A DNA stretch of 64,000 bases, from assembly GCA_928212115.1 (NCBI GenBank), contig CAKMRJ010005634.1, positions 259,608,982 through 259,672,981 of the forward strand, written 5' to 3'. The notes under the pieces are model-generated. The model saw only the letters and a list, made by a program, of their open reading frames with translations. It was not told the origin of the DNA and searched no databases. Of this stretch, positions 11,023 through 21,790 are shown in pieces. Numbering within the stretch: the stretch's first letter is position 1; each line of letters begins with the position of its first letter. Both the position numbers and the translations under genes were made by a program. This DNA comes from Lactuca virosa. Its lineage: Eukaryota > Streptophyta > Magnoliopsida > Asterales > Asteraceae.

Positions 11023-12525
11023 CTAATTACTAAAAATAATATCGTCCGTTAGCCCAATGCCCCTCGCATGCTGCACGTGCTTAACCCTAGTCAGTCCCTT
11101 TGTAAGAGGATCTGCTAGGTTGTCTTCTGACGATATCCTCTTCACCACGAGGTGTGCTTGTTCTACTTGATGTCTTATGAAGTGGTACTTTCTGTCGATA
11201 TGCCTGGATCTACGATGATCTCTCAGTTCCTTGGTTAAGGCAACCGCCCCTTCATTATCGCAGAAAATTTCCACAGGCTCCTTTATGGATTGAATAACTC
11301 CAAGGTCTCCGATGAAGTTTTTCAACCATATCGCCTCCTTCGCCGCTTCGCTTGCTGCTATGTAATCTGATTCGCACGTTGAATCGGGTATAGTCTCCTG
11401 CTTGGGACTTTTCCATGTTACTGCTCCTCCATTCAGGGTAAACACCCAACCCGACTGAGAGTGAAAATTATCTCTGTCGGTTTGAAAGCTGGCGTCACTA
11501 TACCCTGTCACTCTCTAGTCATCTCTCCTTCCGAAGGTAAGGACCCAATCCTTAGTCCTCCGCAGGTACTTAAGAATGTTCTTAACTGCAGTCCAATGAG
11601 CATTACCAGGATTCCCTTGATATCTACTGACCATGCTCAAAGAAAAGGCCACATCAGGGCGAGTACAAGTCATAGCATACATGATCGACCCAAATGCAGA
11701 TGGATATGGTATATGACTCATCTCTGCTATCTCAGCCTCTGTACTCGGACTCTGAGTCTTACTCAGTTTGGTATTGCTTTGGATTGGCAAGTCACCTTTC
11801 TTGGACTCTTCCATGCTGAAATGTTTCAACACCTTTTCCAAGTAGGTATTTTGACTAAGTCCTATTAGCCTTTTACTCCTGTTTCTTAATATCTTTATCC
11901 CTAGAATATAAGCAGCTTCTCCGAGGTGCTTCATAGTGAAAAACTTCCTAAGCCAGGATTTAACCTCTTGCAAGGTTGGGATGTCATTTCCTATGAGCAG
12001 TATATCATCTACATATAATACCCTAAAGCTAACTGTACTCCCACTAGCTTTGACATATACACAGGATTTATCATCGCTTCTCGAAAATCCAAACTCTTTG
12101 ACTTTCTCATCAAAACAAAGATTCCATCTGCGAGATGCTTGTTTAAATCCATAAATGGATTTCTCAAGCTTACACAATCAATTAGGGTACTTTGCATTGA
12201 CAAAACCCTCTGGCTGACTCATGTAAACATCTTCAGCCAACTTTCCATTAAGGAAAGTGGTTTTAACATCCATTTGCCATATTTCATAATCATGAAATGC
12301 AGCTATGGCCAACATAACCCTTATAGATTTAATCTTTGCTACTGGTGAGAATGTCTCATCATAGTCAACTCCATGAGTTTGAGTAAAGCCCTTCGCAAAC
12401 AGTCGTGCTTTATATTTGTGTACTTTCCCATCCATGTCATTCTTCTTGTTGAAGATCCATTTACACCCGACTGTCTTACGGCCTGGTACATTGTCAACTA
12501 AGTTCCAAACTTGATTGTCATACAT
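11023..12525 (-). pseudogene. Copia reverse transcriptase and RNase H of A (C-terminal part of pol)
   Basis: Minus strand, starting in RT at MYDNQVWNLVD directly next to the B insertion. RT motifs follow: KARLFAKGFTQTHGVDYDETFSPVA, MDVKTTFLNG, SIYGFKQASRRWN, and the catalytic box RVLYVDDILLIGND. Then comes RNase H: GYSDASFQTDR, SGWVFTLNGGAVTWKS, ESDYIAASEAAKEAIW, HIDRKYHFIRHQV, ADPLTKGL. A TGA at about 12178 and a TAG at about 11512 interrupt the frame, so catalytic residues remain but the protein would be cut. The N-terminal few RT residues (EAMDSEIQS) are at 28981-29055, on the far side of B. Confidence 0.9.
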
Positions 12526-12530
12526 GGACT
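12526..12530. repeat. Left target-site duplicate of B
   Basis: ggact, identical to 28976-28980. Removing B plus one copy restores the RT reading frame of A across the joint. Confidence 0.95.
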
Positions 12531-13162
12531 TGTGAGAACAAGATCTTACATATGCGCAAGGACAAGGTTTGAGAATTCAAACCTTGAGTGAATGCTTAAG
12601 ATTAATGTCTGCTTGCTAATAAATGTTCAAGTCAAGTCTGGAAAGACCAGTCAAGTCTTAGATAATGTTTACAGCAAATGATCAAGTCATTTAATAAGCA
12701 ATGAGAATAATTGATCAAAGTAAAGCTAATAAATGAAGAACAAGAAGAATGTTTGAAGTAAACTTAAAGAGAATAACAAAAGTGAGTGAAAGATCCGTAG
12801 TTGACTTGTATTGAATGCTCCTATTTATAGGAGAGAATATTACAGCGAATTAACCAAAGAGATTACATAAGACCAGACAAAAGACATGATTCTAACATTC
12901 TGAATGTCCAAATACAAATATAGACTTAGTCCTATGAAACGTTACATCAATACAAGGACAAATACAATAAATGCACAAAAGACAAAATAGCTTCATTCCG
13001 GATCAGCATCATTCTGGACATAAGGATCAGTTCCCGAATGTCTTCAGTCTTCACGTCTTCATACATGGTCCGGACGGATTCCAGACCACTTCTCCTCTTC
13101 GGAACATTCACTTCGGAATCAGTACTTAGGATTTGCTAGAGGTTCACTTTCATGTTCCAACA
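12531..13162 (-). repeat. 3' LTR of B
   Basis: 632 bp, TGTGAGAACA...TTCCAACA on plus. The 5' LTR is 616 bp; a 16-bp net difference lies around 13003-13035 versus 28828-28845. Confidence 0.95.
12820..12831 (-). promoter_or_regulatory. TATA box in 3' LTR of B
   Basis: Minus strand CCTATAAATAGG, itself palindromic; same in the 5' LTR at 28649-28660. Confidence 0.65.
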
Positions 13163-13176
13163 ATCCCCCCTAAGTG
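13163..13176 (-). other. Polypurine tract of B
   Basis: Minus strand CACTTAGGGGGGAT immediately before the 3' LTR. Confidence 0.85.
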
Positions 13177-13196
13177 AATTTAGCAATCCATCAAGC

Positions 13197-15800
13197 TTAG
13201 TTCATTTCTTCCTTGATGAAGGTGTACGCTCTGAACAACCATTCTCGGACCGCAATGTACCATGCCAATTGACTCACAAACTTTGCCTTGACTTGTTCCG
13301 GAGCATCAGATTTGGATGCCCGGGATATGAACTTCTTTGGAGCTTTGGTCGGAACTAGATGTTTGTCAAGGACTCGGAAGAAGTCCTTCTTGTTTGTCTT
13401 TCTGGTTGTGTAGACAAACCCTAGAACTGGTTCTTCAATGGGACCATTTGCAAGAATTTCAGCTTCCGGAAGAACAAAGTCGATTTTGGCAACGAATTGT
13501 TCCGTTCCGTAGAGGTGTGCAAGTTCATAATCACATCGGCAGAACTCAGCAACATAATCTTTCAGAAAGCTCAGAGTTGCGTGATAAGCTCCCATACTGA
13601 TGTCATCCTTCTGATTTTCTCTGAAGTAAGCAGCTAGAGTGAGGATGTCATTGGGGTTCATAGAGGGAAAATCAGCATCAGTAACGGTCCGGGGTGTTGG
13701 CTTGTTCCGGAGGAGGTGAAAACGGAATATAGGGCAGTTCAGTTCGAATTTCACCAAGATTTTTCTTCCAAAGCCCTGAACTTTTGTAATCCTCTTCCTC
13801 GTCCATACTTCCTTGAGCGGTTGAGCATGCTTAGAGTAAAAAGTTTTAAGCCTTTCTCTCTCAGTCCGGATGATTACTTCCGGATCGTGTGATGGATGAA
13901 GAGGGGCAAGCTTGGTATAAAATTTGTTGTAGGGAGAAAGAGGAAGATCCAGCTGATCGGAGTCTTTGGTGGGAAGATCGTAGTAGAGGCATGGAATGAT
14001 TTCTTGAGGCTTGAGTATGCCTTCACGGCAAAGAAGAGAAATGCCACGCATCGGATGAGGATTGTCTTTTAGGGCTTGGATCCGGATGCTGTCCTCTAAT
14101 GCCTGATTGATTTCCTCCTGAGACCATCCATGTTTGTGCTTGAGAGGAGGTCTGGAGTGAAGGACTTGTTGTTCGACAGTCATTGGTTTCTTCCCTTTGT
14201 CTCTTTGAAGAGCATTTATAACCATCTTCATATTCTCATCAATTGTAAATTCCGGAGTGGGAGTTAGGAGAGGTTCTTCCGAAATTTCATCAGGGATCCG
14301 GAGGGGAGAGCCCTGATCGATTGGAGCGATTTTTGGTTCTGGAATGTGAGGCTGTACTGAAGGAGTGGCTCGAAAGGCTTGAGCGGTTAAAAAAGATTTT
14401 GCCTTAGCCATTTGAACGACCCTTTGAAAAGCATCCGGTAAGGAGGATGGCCAAGTGACTGTGGACCATATCCTCTTTTCTTCCTCAGTCATCACTTTTG
14501 GAGTTACTTTCTTTGGAGCTTCAAGGCCCAGAACTCCATTTGTGACGTATTTGTCTTCGTCACTGTCTTCTTCTTCAGAGGAGGAGTTTCCTAGAAGTCC
14601 GGACACAACTTGGACTTCATCATCGGAATTCAGATGTTCATCTCGGAGTATGAACTCCAAGGCAGGTTTCCAAGGTTTGCTTGGTCCTTCTCCCCCTCTT
14701 GCATCGGTGGATTTCGGAACCGGTGCAAGCAACAAATTTTCTTTGAGATCATCGAATTTGGAGAAGACTTTCTGAAGGCCTGTGGTAAGTTGAAGAGTGA
14801 GGTTATCGTAAGCTTCGGCCGTGGGGGCTTGATCAGAGAGGTGCTTGAACATGTTGCTGAGGATAGCAATCATCTCATCAAACTTCTGGTTCGGAACATC
14901 AACAATATTCCAAGTTGAGCGAAGAAGTTTAATGAGAACTTGTTGAATGATCATGTTCATTTCATCCTTTTTCCGGATTTCCTTCTCCAACCTTTGAATC
15001 TGCTTCTCATGACGAACGTGGGTCTGCTTAATTAGGTCGTTGGTAGCAGACACCAGATCATCATGAACCTTGAGCATGGAAGTGATGGTGTTGAGATAAT
15101 GATCAACCAAAATGTCATATTTGGTGTCGACATCCTCAATGGTATGCCTGAGCCGGAGGGAGATTAACTGATCCAATTGAGCTTCGCGTTCCACAACAGA
15201 TGGTCCAGACAGCTGGGATAATGACTGGAGAATGGCATCAAGTTTCAAATCAAATCCGGAGACTTTTTGATCCAATTTCGTGTTGAGCTCTATTATGGAT
15301 GATTCCATGGATGACACTTTCTTTATGGTGTCTGAGACGTTGGTTCGAATCTCAAGGAGAGAAAAGTGGTCAACATAGTCACCAGCTGAGGATTCCGAAT
15401 CGGAATCTGAGTGTTAAGGAGGAGGTTGGTGTAAGGAAGGATTTGTGGAAGGACCCGGTTTGGTTGCATCATCATCTTCTTGCAATTTAGAGTTTGAACC
15501 TTCGTCCGGAGTGGTTGAGGAGGAGGATCCGAAGTCATAGGCAGACTTGGATACGAAAGCCTTTGATTGAAAATGGAGTGAAGTCAGGAGATTGGTGTCC
15601 GGAACAGTTTTTGCTTCATCATCCAGCATGACTTCTTCGGAGACCTCTTCATCCGGATCGGTATGGAAGACGCTTTGGTGAGTTGTAATGGATGGTAGTT
15701 CCGAAGTGAGCTCATTGACAGCATCAGCGTCAGTAGGAAGAACATAGGGCATGTTGCTTTGGATGGCCCTGTTGCACATGGAGATAAGAGTTGACTCCAC
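13197..15800 (-). pseudogene. Accessory 3' protein of B, C-terminal two thirds
   Basis: One frame runs from 15800 to 13197 broken only by a TAA at 15414-15416. From 15317 to 13197 alone there are 706 open codons. The first part is Ser/Thr/Asp-rich and acidic. Then comes a long helical, probably coiled-coil segment (ESSIIELNTKLDQKVSGFD onward, including RHEKQIQRLEKEIRKKDEM), an acidic linker (SSSEEEDSDEDKYV), a charged middle, and a C-terminal globular-looking part with the motif DADFPSMNPNDILTLA (about 13629-13672), shared with element E (YFPLMNLNNLIT at 50185-50230). No signal peptide or clear membrane segment is visible, so 'envelope-like' is only positional. It does not match PR, IN, RT or RH. 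Retrotransposon origin is secure, function unknown. Confidence 0.75.
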
Positions 15801-15878
15801 TTGAGCTCTGGTGAGATCCGGACGTTTGGATGCAGCCCTGTTGAAAAAGTCTTCCCATTGGGGATCATTAACACCTGG

Positions 15879-17308
15879 TCATCCTATACGCCTTCCGGGT
15901 ATCAGACCAGTTGGGGCATCCGGAGGAGGAGGGACTGCTCCAGCTCCGGAGTGCTTAGGGTCTGGAACAGTGGTTCCGGAGTGTGTGCGTGTGGAAGAAA
16001 TAATGGGATCATCAAAAGAGACTCGTGGGTGTGTTCCAGGGGGCTGCAAGGAACTATGATCAACACCGACATCACCTTTTTGGGAAGGTGAGGGTGGATT
16101 ATGTGGAGACTCCCCGTGAGTGTGTGCAGGTGATTTTGAAACATCGAGGGGTACCTCGGATGAATGGGTAGGTGGGGTGTGCGGACGGCCAGAATCAGCC
16201 GGAATGTCATGGGTGCCTTCCTGTGGAGAGGAGGCACTGACTTTGGCTTTCTTTTTGGTTTTTGGCTTTGTGGGAGATGCCGTTTGCTCGGCTGGCTTCT
16301 TAATCTTAGGTCCGCACATGGTAGGTTTGGCCTCTTCCAAAATGGGCTCAACAGAGACAGGGGCAGGTTGTGTTGGGTCGAACACAACCAAAGTCTTTAA
16401 GTGTTGTTTTAAATAAGGGACTCGGAAGGAATGAGGGCCAACATGTGGTCCGGAAGACGTCTGACCGGACCAAATGAGGATTGGTCCGGAATCCTATAAG
16501 CCTTTACAAGTTTGAATGAGATACATACCTCCGGAGGGATGGTGTTAACCGGAAGTGGTTCGGAAAGCTCCTTGAAGATCTGTTGAAGTGTCAGTGCCCA
16601 GAACCTAGGGCTCGAAATTTCGTTGTTCTTTCTCTTGGTGGCAAACTTGCAGAAGTCTTGCCATAGGACTTCCGGAAGATCTGCGGCATTGTCACGTCCG
16701 GAGTTGATACTGAAGACGAAGTTGAGTCAATCCTTGCTTAAAGTATCCGTTCCTCCATGCTTTCCGGACAGCCCTCTGAGGATGAAGTGCATGAGTACAG
16801 TCCATAGTCCGGACACAACAGACTTCTTGAAATCTTTGGCTCTGTAGTCTTGAGAGTACCCGATGTAATTTAGGAACGTCTGAAACTCTTCAGTCGTTGG
16901 TTCAACGACTTTGAAACCCCTTGGGTTTGCTTTGACACCAATCGCCTTGAGGAAGGTCGATTTGTAGATGGGAACGATTCTGTCACCGATAATTGTTGTT
17001 TCTAGAGCACCATCGACGAATCTGATACTAGTGAAAGCGCGATGAAGGTGATGAAGTGGTAGTGGAGGTTCAGGGATTTTGGTGAGGGGAATGGAGATGG
17101 GGTGATTTTCTATGAACTCGATCATCACTCTTATCGATTCATCATAATCCAGTGGGTTTAGGGAAAACAATTGGGTAGTATCTCTCAGAAAGGGTTCTTG
17201 ATCAGCAGAAGACGAGGAACCTTTCGAACCTTTGGAAGATTTCTTCTTTGCAATCGATTTCTTTGGGATTGGGGCAGTATTTTGAGTGGGGTTCTGTGGA
17301 GACGCCAT
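15879..17308 (-). pseudogene. Accessory 3' protein of B, N-terminal third
   Basis: Start at 17308: a short basic Lys/Ser-rich tail (KKSIAKKKSSKGSKGSSSS), then a folded-looking domain (FSLNPLDYDESIRVMIEFI, GDRIVPIYKSTFLKAIGVK, YRAKDFKKSVVSGLWTVLMHF). A TGA at about 16725 interrupts. The same frame then goes on with LPEVLWQDFCKFATKKRN and SSPRFWALTLQQIF down to about 16430, then a Pro/Lys-rich linker (16391-15879). Further breaks are near 16400 and a frame change is near 15880-15800. LWxxF...RFWxLxL recurs in E (45331-45455). The N-terminal domain resembles proteins annotated as 'putative plant transposon protein' in plant genomes (recognition only). Together with the previous entry it would form one protein of about 1,350 aa. 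Confidence 0.7.
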
Positions 17309-18365
17309 TGTTGCAGGAAGATGAGAGCTTGAAGAACATCAAGAACACAGAGAGAAATCGAGGGTTTGGAGGTATTGAGCGCGTAAAGAGGTAAATGAGG
17401 GGTTTGAGAGGTATTTATAGGTAGGGTGTTGGGTCGGGTCAGTGAAAGTAATAATGACGACCCGAATGAGAAAATAGGTCGCATTTTGTGATGCACGAAT
17501 TTAGGGATGTTGATTTGACTTGGGAGGTGAAAGGTAAAATGATTTGTGGCTAAAATGGAAGTTTCAACCGGCGATTCGAAGGCTACTTTCATAGGGGCGT
17601 GCAATCGTGTCACGCAAATCGAGGAGGATAGGATAAGGATCTTCCTAGAAAGTAACCGTTGAGAAAAACGTTTCACCTTATTGCCCTTTGGTATTTCGGA
17701 TGAGTTGTTCTTGACAGAGTATGATATGAAGGGTAAAGAATTGTGTTCCGGAACATACTTGTTTTGAAAAGAGGTCCGGAAGGCAAAGATAATCCGGAGT
17801 GAGTTTTGATTCCGGAGCTGAGATTCAGTTTGTTTGGAAATTCCGGAGAAGAAACTCAGTTTGTTTTGAAAATTCCGGAAAGGTGTTTTTTTTAAGAAAT
17901 TCTGGAGTGAATTTGAAAATGGTTCCGGAACATGATTGTGTGAGCCTTCCGGAGTGATTATTAAGTATTCCTGAGAAAAATTTGTGAAACATTCCTGGTT
18001 GAAATTTGAGAAACCTTCCAGAGAGAATTTGTGAAAGCATTCTGGAGTGAGATTTTAAAGAGTTCCGGAGTGATTTTTGAAATTCCGGAGCACATTTTGA
18101 AATTCCGGAGTGCATTTTGAAAATTCTGAAGCGCATTTTTGAAAATCCGTAATATAATGTCTTTTCCGGAGTAGAATTATGAGGTGCTATTGACAATGTG
18201 TACTTTAAATGGCAAACAATCAGAGTGAACTGTACAGCTTAAAATACAAAAATCAAGAGATGGTCAGAAATAAAGACAAGTAAAATGATCCTATGTATTC
18301 AGAGAGAAAGTAGTTCCGAGATGAAAAAGTTTAGTTCGGAACTAATTTTCTTTCGAATACGTCTA
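17309..18365 (-). other. Spacer between RNase H and accessory frame in B
   Basis: Non-coding, about 1.06 kb. It contains the TTCCGGA array described next and otherwise nothing recognised. It is where a subgenomic promoter or splice acceptor for the accessory frame might lie (inference). Confidence 0.5.
17745..18175. repeat. Dispersed TTCCGGAG array in B
   Basis: About nineteen copies or near-copies of TTCCGGAG/TTCCGGAA (for example 17747, 17843, 17873, 17920, 17946, 18061), spaced roughly 20-35 bp and linked by TTTGAAA-like stretches. TCCGGA is palindromic and is also common in the B LTR (GTCCGGAC, ATTCCGGAC). Confidence 0.75.
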
Positions 18366-20010
18366 TCAAAGAGAACAAGTCTCTTGAAAGAACTGAGGAT
18401 CTGGTATCATCATACCCATTTTGTTCAGAAACCCGTTGAATTTGGTTTCGTCTAATGCCTTGGTAAAGACATCAACAATCTCATCATCAGATGGAATAAA
18501 TATGAGTTTAATGTTACCATTCAGTACATGATCTTTTATGAAATGGTACCTTATATCAGTGTGCTTAGTCATTGAGTGCTGAATTGGAATGTGTGAAATC
18601 GCAACGGCACTTTGAGAGTCACAGTAGATAGGAATGCGTTGAAAACGGTAACCATAATCCAAGAGTTGAGATTTCATCCACAGAACCTGAGATGTACAGC
18701 TGGCAGCAGCAATGTATTCGGCTTCGGCTGTAGAGAGTGCAATGCAGTTCTGTTTCTTGGAAGACCAACTGACCAACCGACCTCCTAAGAATTGGCAGCC
18801 ACCTGAAGTGCTTTTTCTATCAAGTTGAAGACCACCATAGTTTGAATCTGAATAGGCTTGAAGTAGGAAGTTCTCATTTGCTGGGTACCAGAGTACGAGA
18901 CTTTTTGTGCCTTTAAGATATCAGAAGATTTGTTTCACAGCCAAGAGATGAGACATCTTTGGGTTGACTTGAAATCTGGCACATAGGCATGTAGAAAACT
19001 TAATATCCAGATGACTTGATGTGAGATAGAGCAGGGATCCAATCATTCCGCGGTATTTCTTTTCATTAACAGGAACACCCGAAGGGTCGGTAAAGATCTT
19101 GTGTCCGAAGCCCAATGGTACCTTTGCGGAGGCACAGGTGTCCATGGAGTATTTCTTGAGGAGTTCCAAAATGTACTTCTCTTGGTGAATGAAGATTCCT
19201 CTGTTAGTCTGTTTGACTTGGAGGCCAAGAAAGAAGCTTAACTCCCGATTCATGCTCATTTGGAATCGATTGACCATCAGTTTAGCAAAGTCAGTAACCA
19301 TAGATGAATCCGTAGATCCAAAAATGATGTCGTCCACATAAATTTGTACCAGCATGAGATGCTTTCCATTGGATCTTCGGAATAGAGTGGGATCGAGAAT
19401 TCCTCTTTGAAAACCAGAGCGATTGAGAAATCAGTGAGTGTCTGGTACTATACGCGAGGAGCTTGCTTGAGTCCGTAGACAACCTTCCGGAGTTTATAAT
19501 AGTAGTTCGGAAAGGAGAGATTAATAAATCTGGGGGGCTGTTAAAGGTACACTTCAGTGTCAAGTTCACCGTTAAGAAAGGCACTCTTAACATCCATTTA
19601 GTAAACTTTGAAGCCTTTATGAGCAGCATAAGCAAGAAAGATTCGGATGGCTTCAAGACGTGCAACAGGAGCAATGGTCTCATCGTAGTCGAGTCCTTCG
19701 ATCTAAGTGAATACTTTAGCCACCATCCTTGCTTTATTTCTAATGATCACTCATGCGTCATCCAGTTTGTTACGAAACACCCATCTCATACCGACAATGG
19801 GATGATTCTGAGGGGGAGGAACGAGAGTCCAAACTTCATTTCGGTCAAATTCTGCCAGTTCGTCTTGCATGGCTGTAATCCAGTCAGCATGCTCCAATGC
19901 TTCCTTGATGGATTTGGGTTCAACCATGGATATGAATGCTGAGAAATGACATTCATTTTGAATATTAGTGGCGGAACGAGTCTGTACACCAGCATTGGGG
20001 TTTCCAATTA
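18366..20010 (-). pseudogene. Copia reverse transcriptase and RNase H of B
   Basis: Minus strand. [78 protein letters not shown], and an intact catalytic box LVQIYVDDIIFGSTD (about 19310-19355). RNase H: AYSDSNYGG, STSGGCQFLGGRLVSWSSKKQ, STAEAEYIAAASC, YCDSQSAVAI, HTDIRYHFIKDHV, ending at 18366. Stops interrupt (in KVY*MDV, VYL*QPP, APRV*YQ, and one near 18921) and one or two frame changes lie near 19440-19370. The enzyme core residues survive but no continuous protein can be made. Confidence 0.9.
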
Positions 20011-21788
20011 CTTGGTTCGGAGGATGATCCTTCGTCCAAACATGTAATCGTGGGAGTTCTTGGGCAGCCGTCGAACCGATATCAACAGTGGAATTGATTT
20101 GTTCCCCCTGAATGGTTTGAATGTTGGGATAATGCTCCCCCTAAACTTCTGAACCAGAGAGGTTGACATCATCATCAAAAGGGAATTCAAAGAAGTTTTC
20201 ATTTTCATCATTGTTGAGAGGATTGGACTCATCAAAATCAGCAGCTGCATCTTGGAAGCCATCCACATTTGATTCAAGAGAGGGATTGCTATTCTCCCCC
20301 TCAACATGAGAAGGTTTAAATGGAGCAGAATCAAATGGAGATAGGCTTGGGATCGGACCGGAGACATTTTGAGAGACTGGAGCTTCCGAAGAGGAAATTG
20401 GAATGAGAGATGGTCTTGATTCGAGATTCTGAATTAAGAGCGGTTTCAGAAGGACCAAAGAGAGTTTCAAAGTCAACTTCAAGAATTGTTTGATGGTTCG
20501 AACATCCTGGCGGAGGAGAATCGGACTCCATAATGTGAGTAGGGCCAGAATTCCGAACGAAGTTGTCATCGAAGGTAATGTCAAAGCTTTCTTCCAGAAC
20601 ACGAGTTCTCCAGTTAAGAACTCTGTAAGCTTTCGATTTTGAAGAGTACCCAAGGAAAATGGCTTCATCAGCTTTAGGTTGGAACTTGGTAAGCTGATCA
20701 CAGTTGTTTTTGATCAAGCACCTACATCCGAAAACATGCAAGAATGAGATTGATGGCTTCCAACCATTCATTTCTTCGTACGGTGTCATGTTGAGGCGTC
20801 GATTGATGATACTATGATTTTGAGTGAAGAAAGCAGTAGACACGGCTTCATCCTAAAGGTAGAGTGGTAGATTTGCGAAATTCAACATGGATCGAGCAGC
20901 TTCAACGAGAGTTCTATTGCGTCTTTCGACTACACCATTTTTTTGTGGAGTATAAGGAGCTAAGAAGTTGTGGTCGATTCCTTTGTCTGTGAGAAATTTC
21001 TCAATGGTGGAATTGGTGAAATTTATGAGCTCTGAGGCTGTTTCGGATTTCAGCCTTAGAAAGAAGACCCAAGTGAACCTTGTAAAATCATCAACAATCA
21101 CAAGAATGTATTTCTTATGATGAAGACTTTCTACAGTGGATGGTCCACAGAGATCAATGTGTAGAAGCTCCAATGGTTCCGAAATGGACTTTTCGATGAT
21201 AATAGGATGACCCTTCTTTGATTGCTTACCACACTCACAAGCAGCACACAAATGATCATTTTCGAATTTGAGAAGAGGTAAACCTCTCACCATTTCGTCA
21301 GATACAAGATCATTCATGTACCGAAAGTTTAGATGAGCGAGCCTTCGGTGCCATAACCAACTGAAGTCAGGAACAGCTTTTGAGAGAAGGTAGAGTTGCG
21401 GTTTGCCAATAATCATGTTGATGTCGAGCGGGTACATGTTCTTGTTGCGAAGCGACTTGATTAAACACTCTTTCCGGTCTTCGTTCATTACATAGCTGTA
21501 CTTTTTGCAAAATTCCACACGTCGATTTGAATCAGTGAGCTGAGCAAAACTTATCAAATTATGTTTTAGATCATCCACATAAGCCACATGTGAGATAGAC
21601 AAGTTTCCATTCATGAGAGTTCCATAACCACGAATTTGAGAGTTCGAGTTGTTGCTATACGTCACGTAACCAGCATTTGGATAAAGCTTTAAATCTCGCA
21701 GAAAATCTTTCTGCCCCGTCATGTGCATGGAGCAAGCACTATCAATATACCATATTGTTTCTTGCTCCGAAGCACAAAGTACCTGCAA
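20011..21788 (-). pseudogene. Copia protease and integrase of B, with internal deletion
   Basis: Protease motif ETIWYIDSACSMHMTGQ at about 21700-21755: the family Asp-Ser-Gly is Asp-Ser-Ala here. GAG-pre-integrase and zinc site follow (LWHRRLAHLNF ... LCAACECGKQ), then integrase core LHIDLCGPSTVESLHHKKYILVIVDDFTRF (first Asp) and QKNGVVERRNRTL (Glu). Between them the text jumps from ELINF to NSTIEKFL (junction about 21015-21025), so the segment that carries the second catalytic Asp (the DNGTEF-type loop) is missing in frame. A TAG follows LPLYL at 20850. The C-terminal part (MTPYEEMNGWKPSISFLHVFGCRC) continues to about 20331, then a frame change into an acidic linker (SNPLNNDENENFFEFPFDDD) that ends near 20141. 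Confidence 0.88.
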
Positions 21789-21790
21789 AA

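Noticed and set aside
13197..17308. Calling the accessory frame of B an envelope gene
   Set aside because: Position fits the SIRE 'env-like' gene, but no signal peptide, fusion segment or membrane anchor can be read here.
17825..18196. 123-codon minus-strand frame with repeated PEF-like words
   Set aside because: Product of the TTCCGGAG array; lies between RNase H and the accessory frame of B, with no domain.
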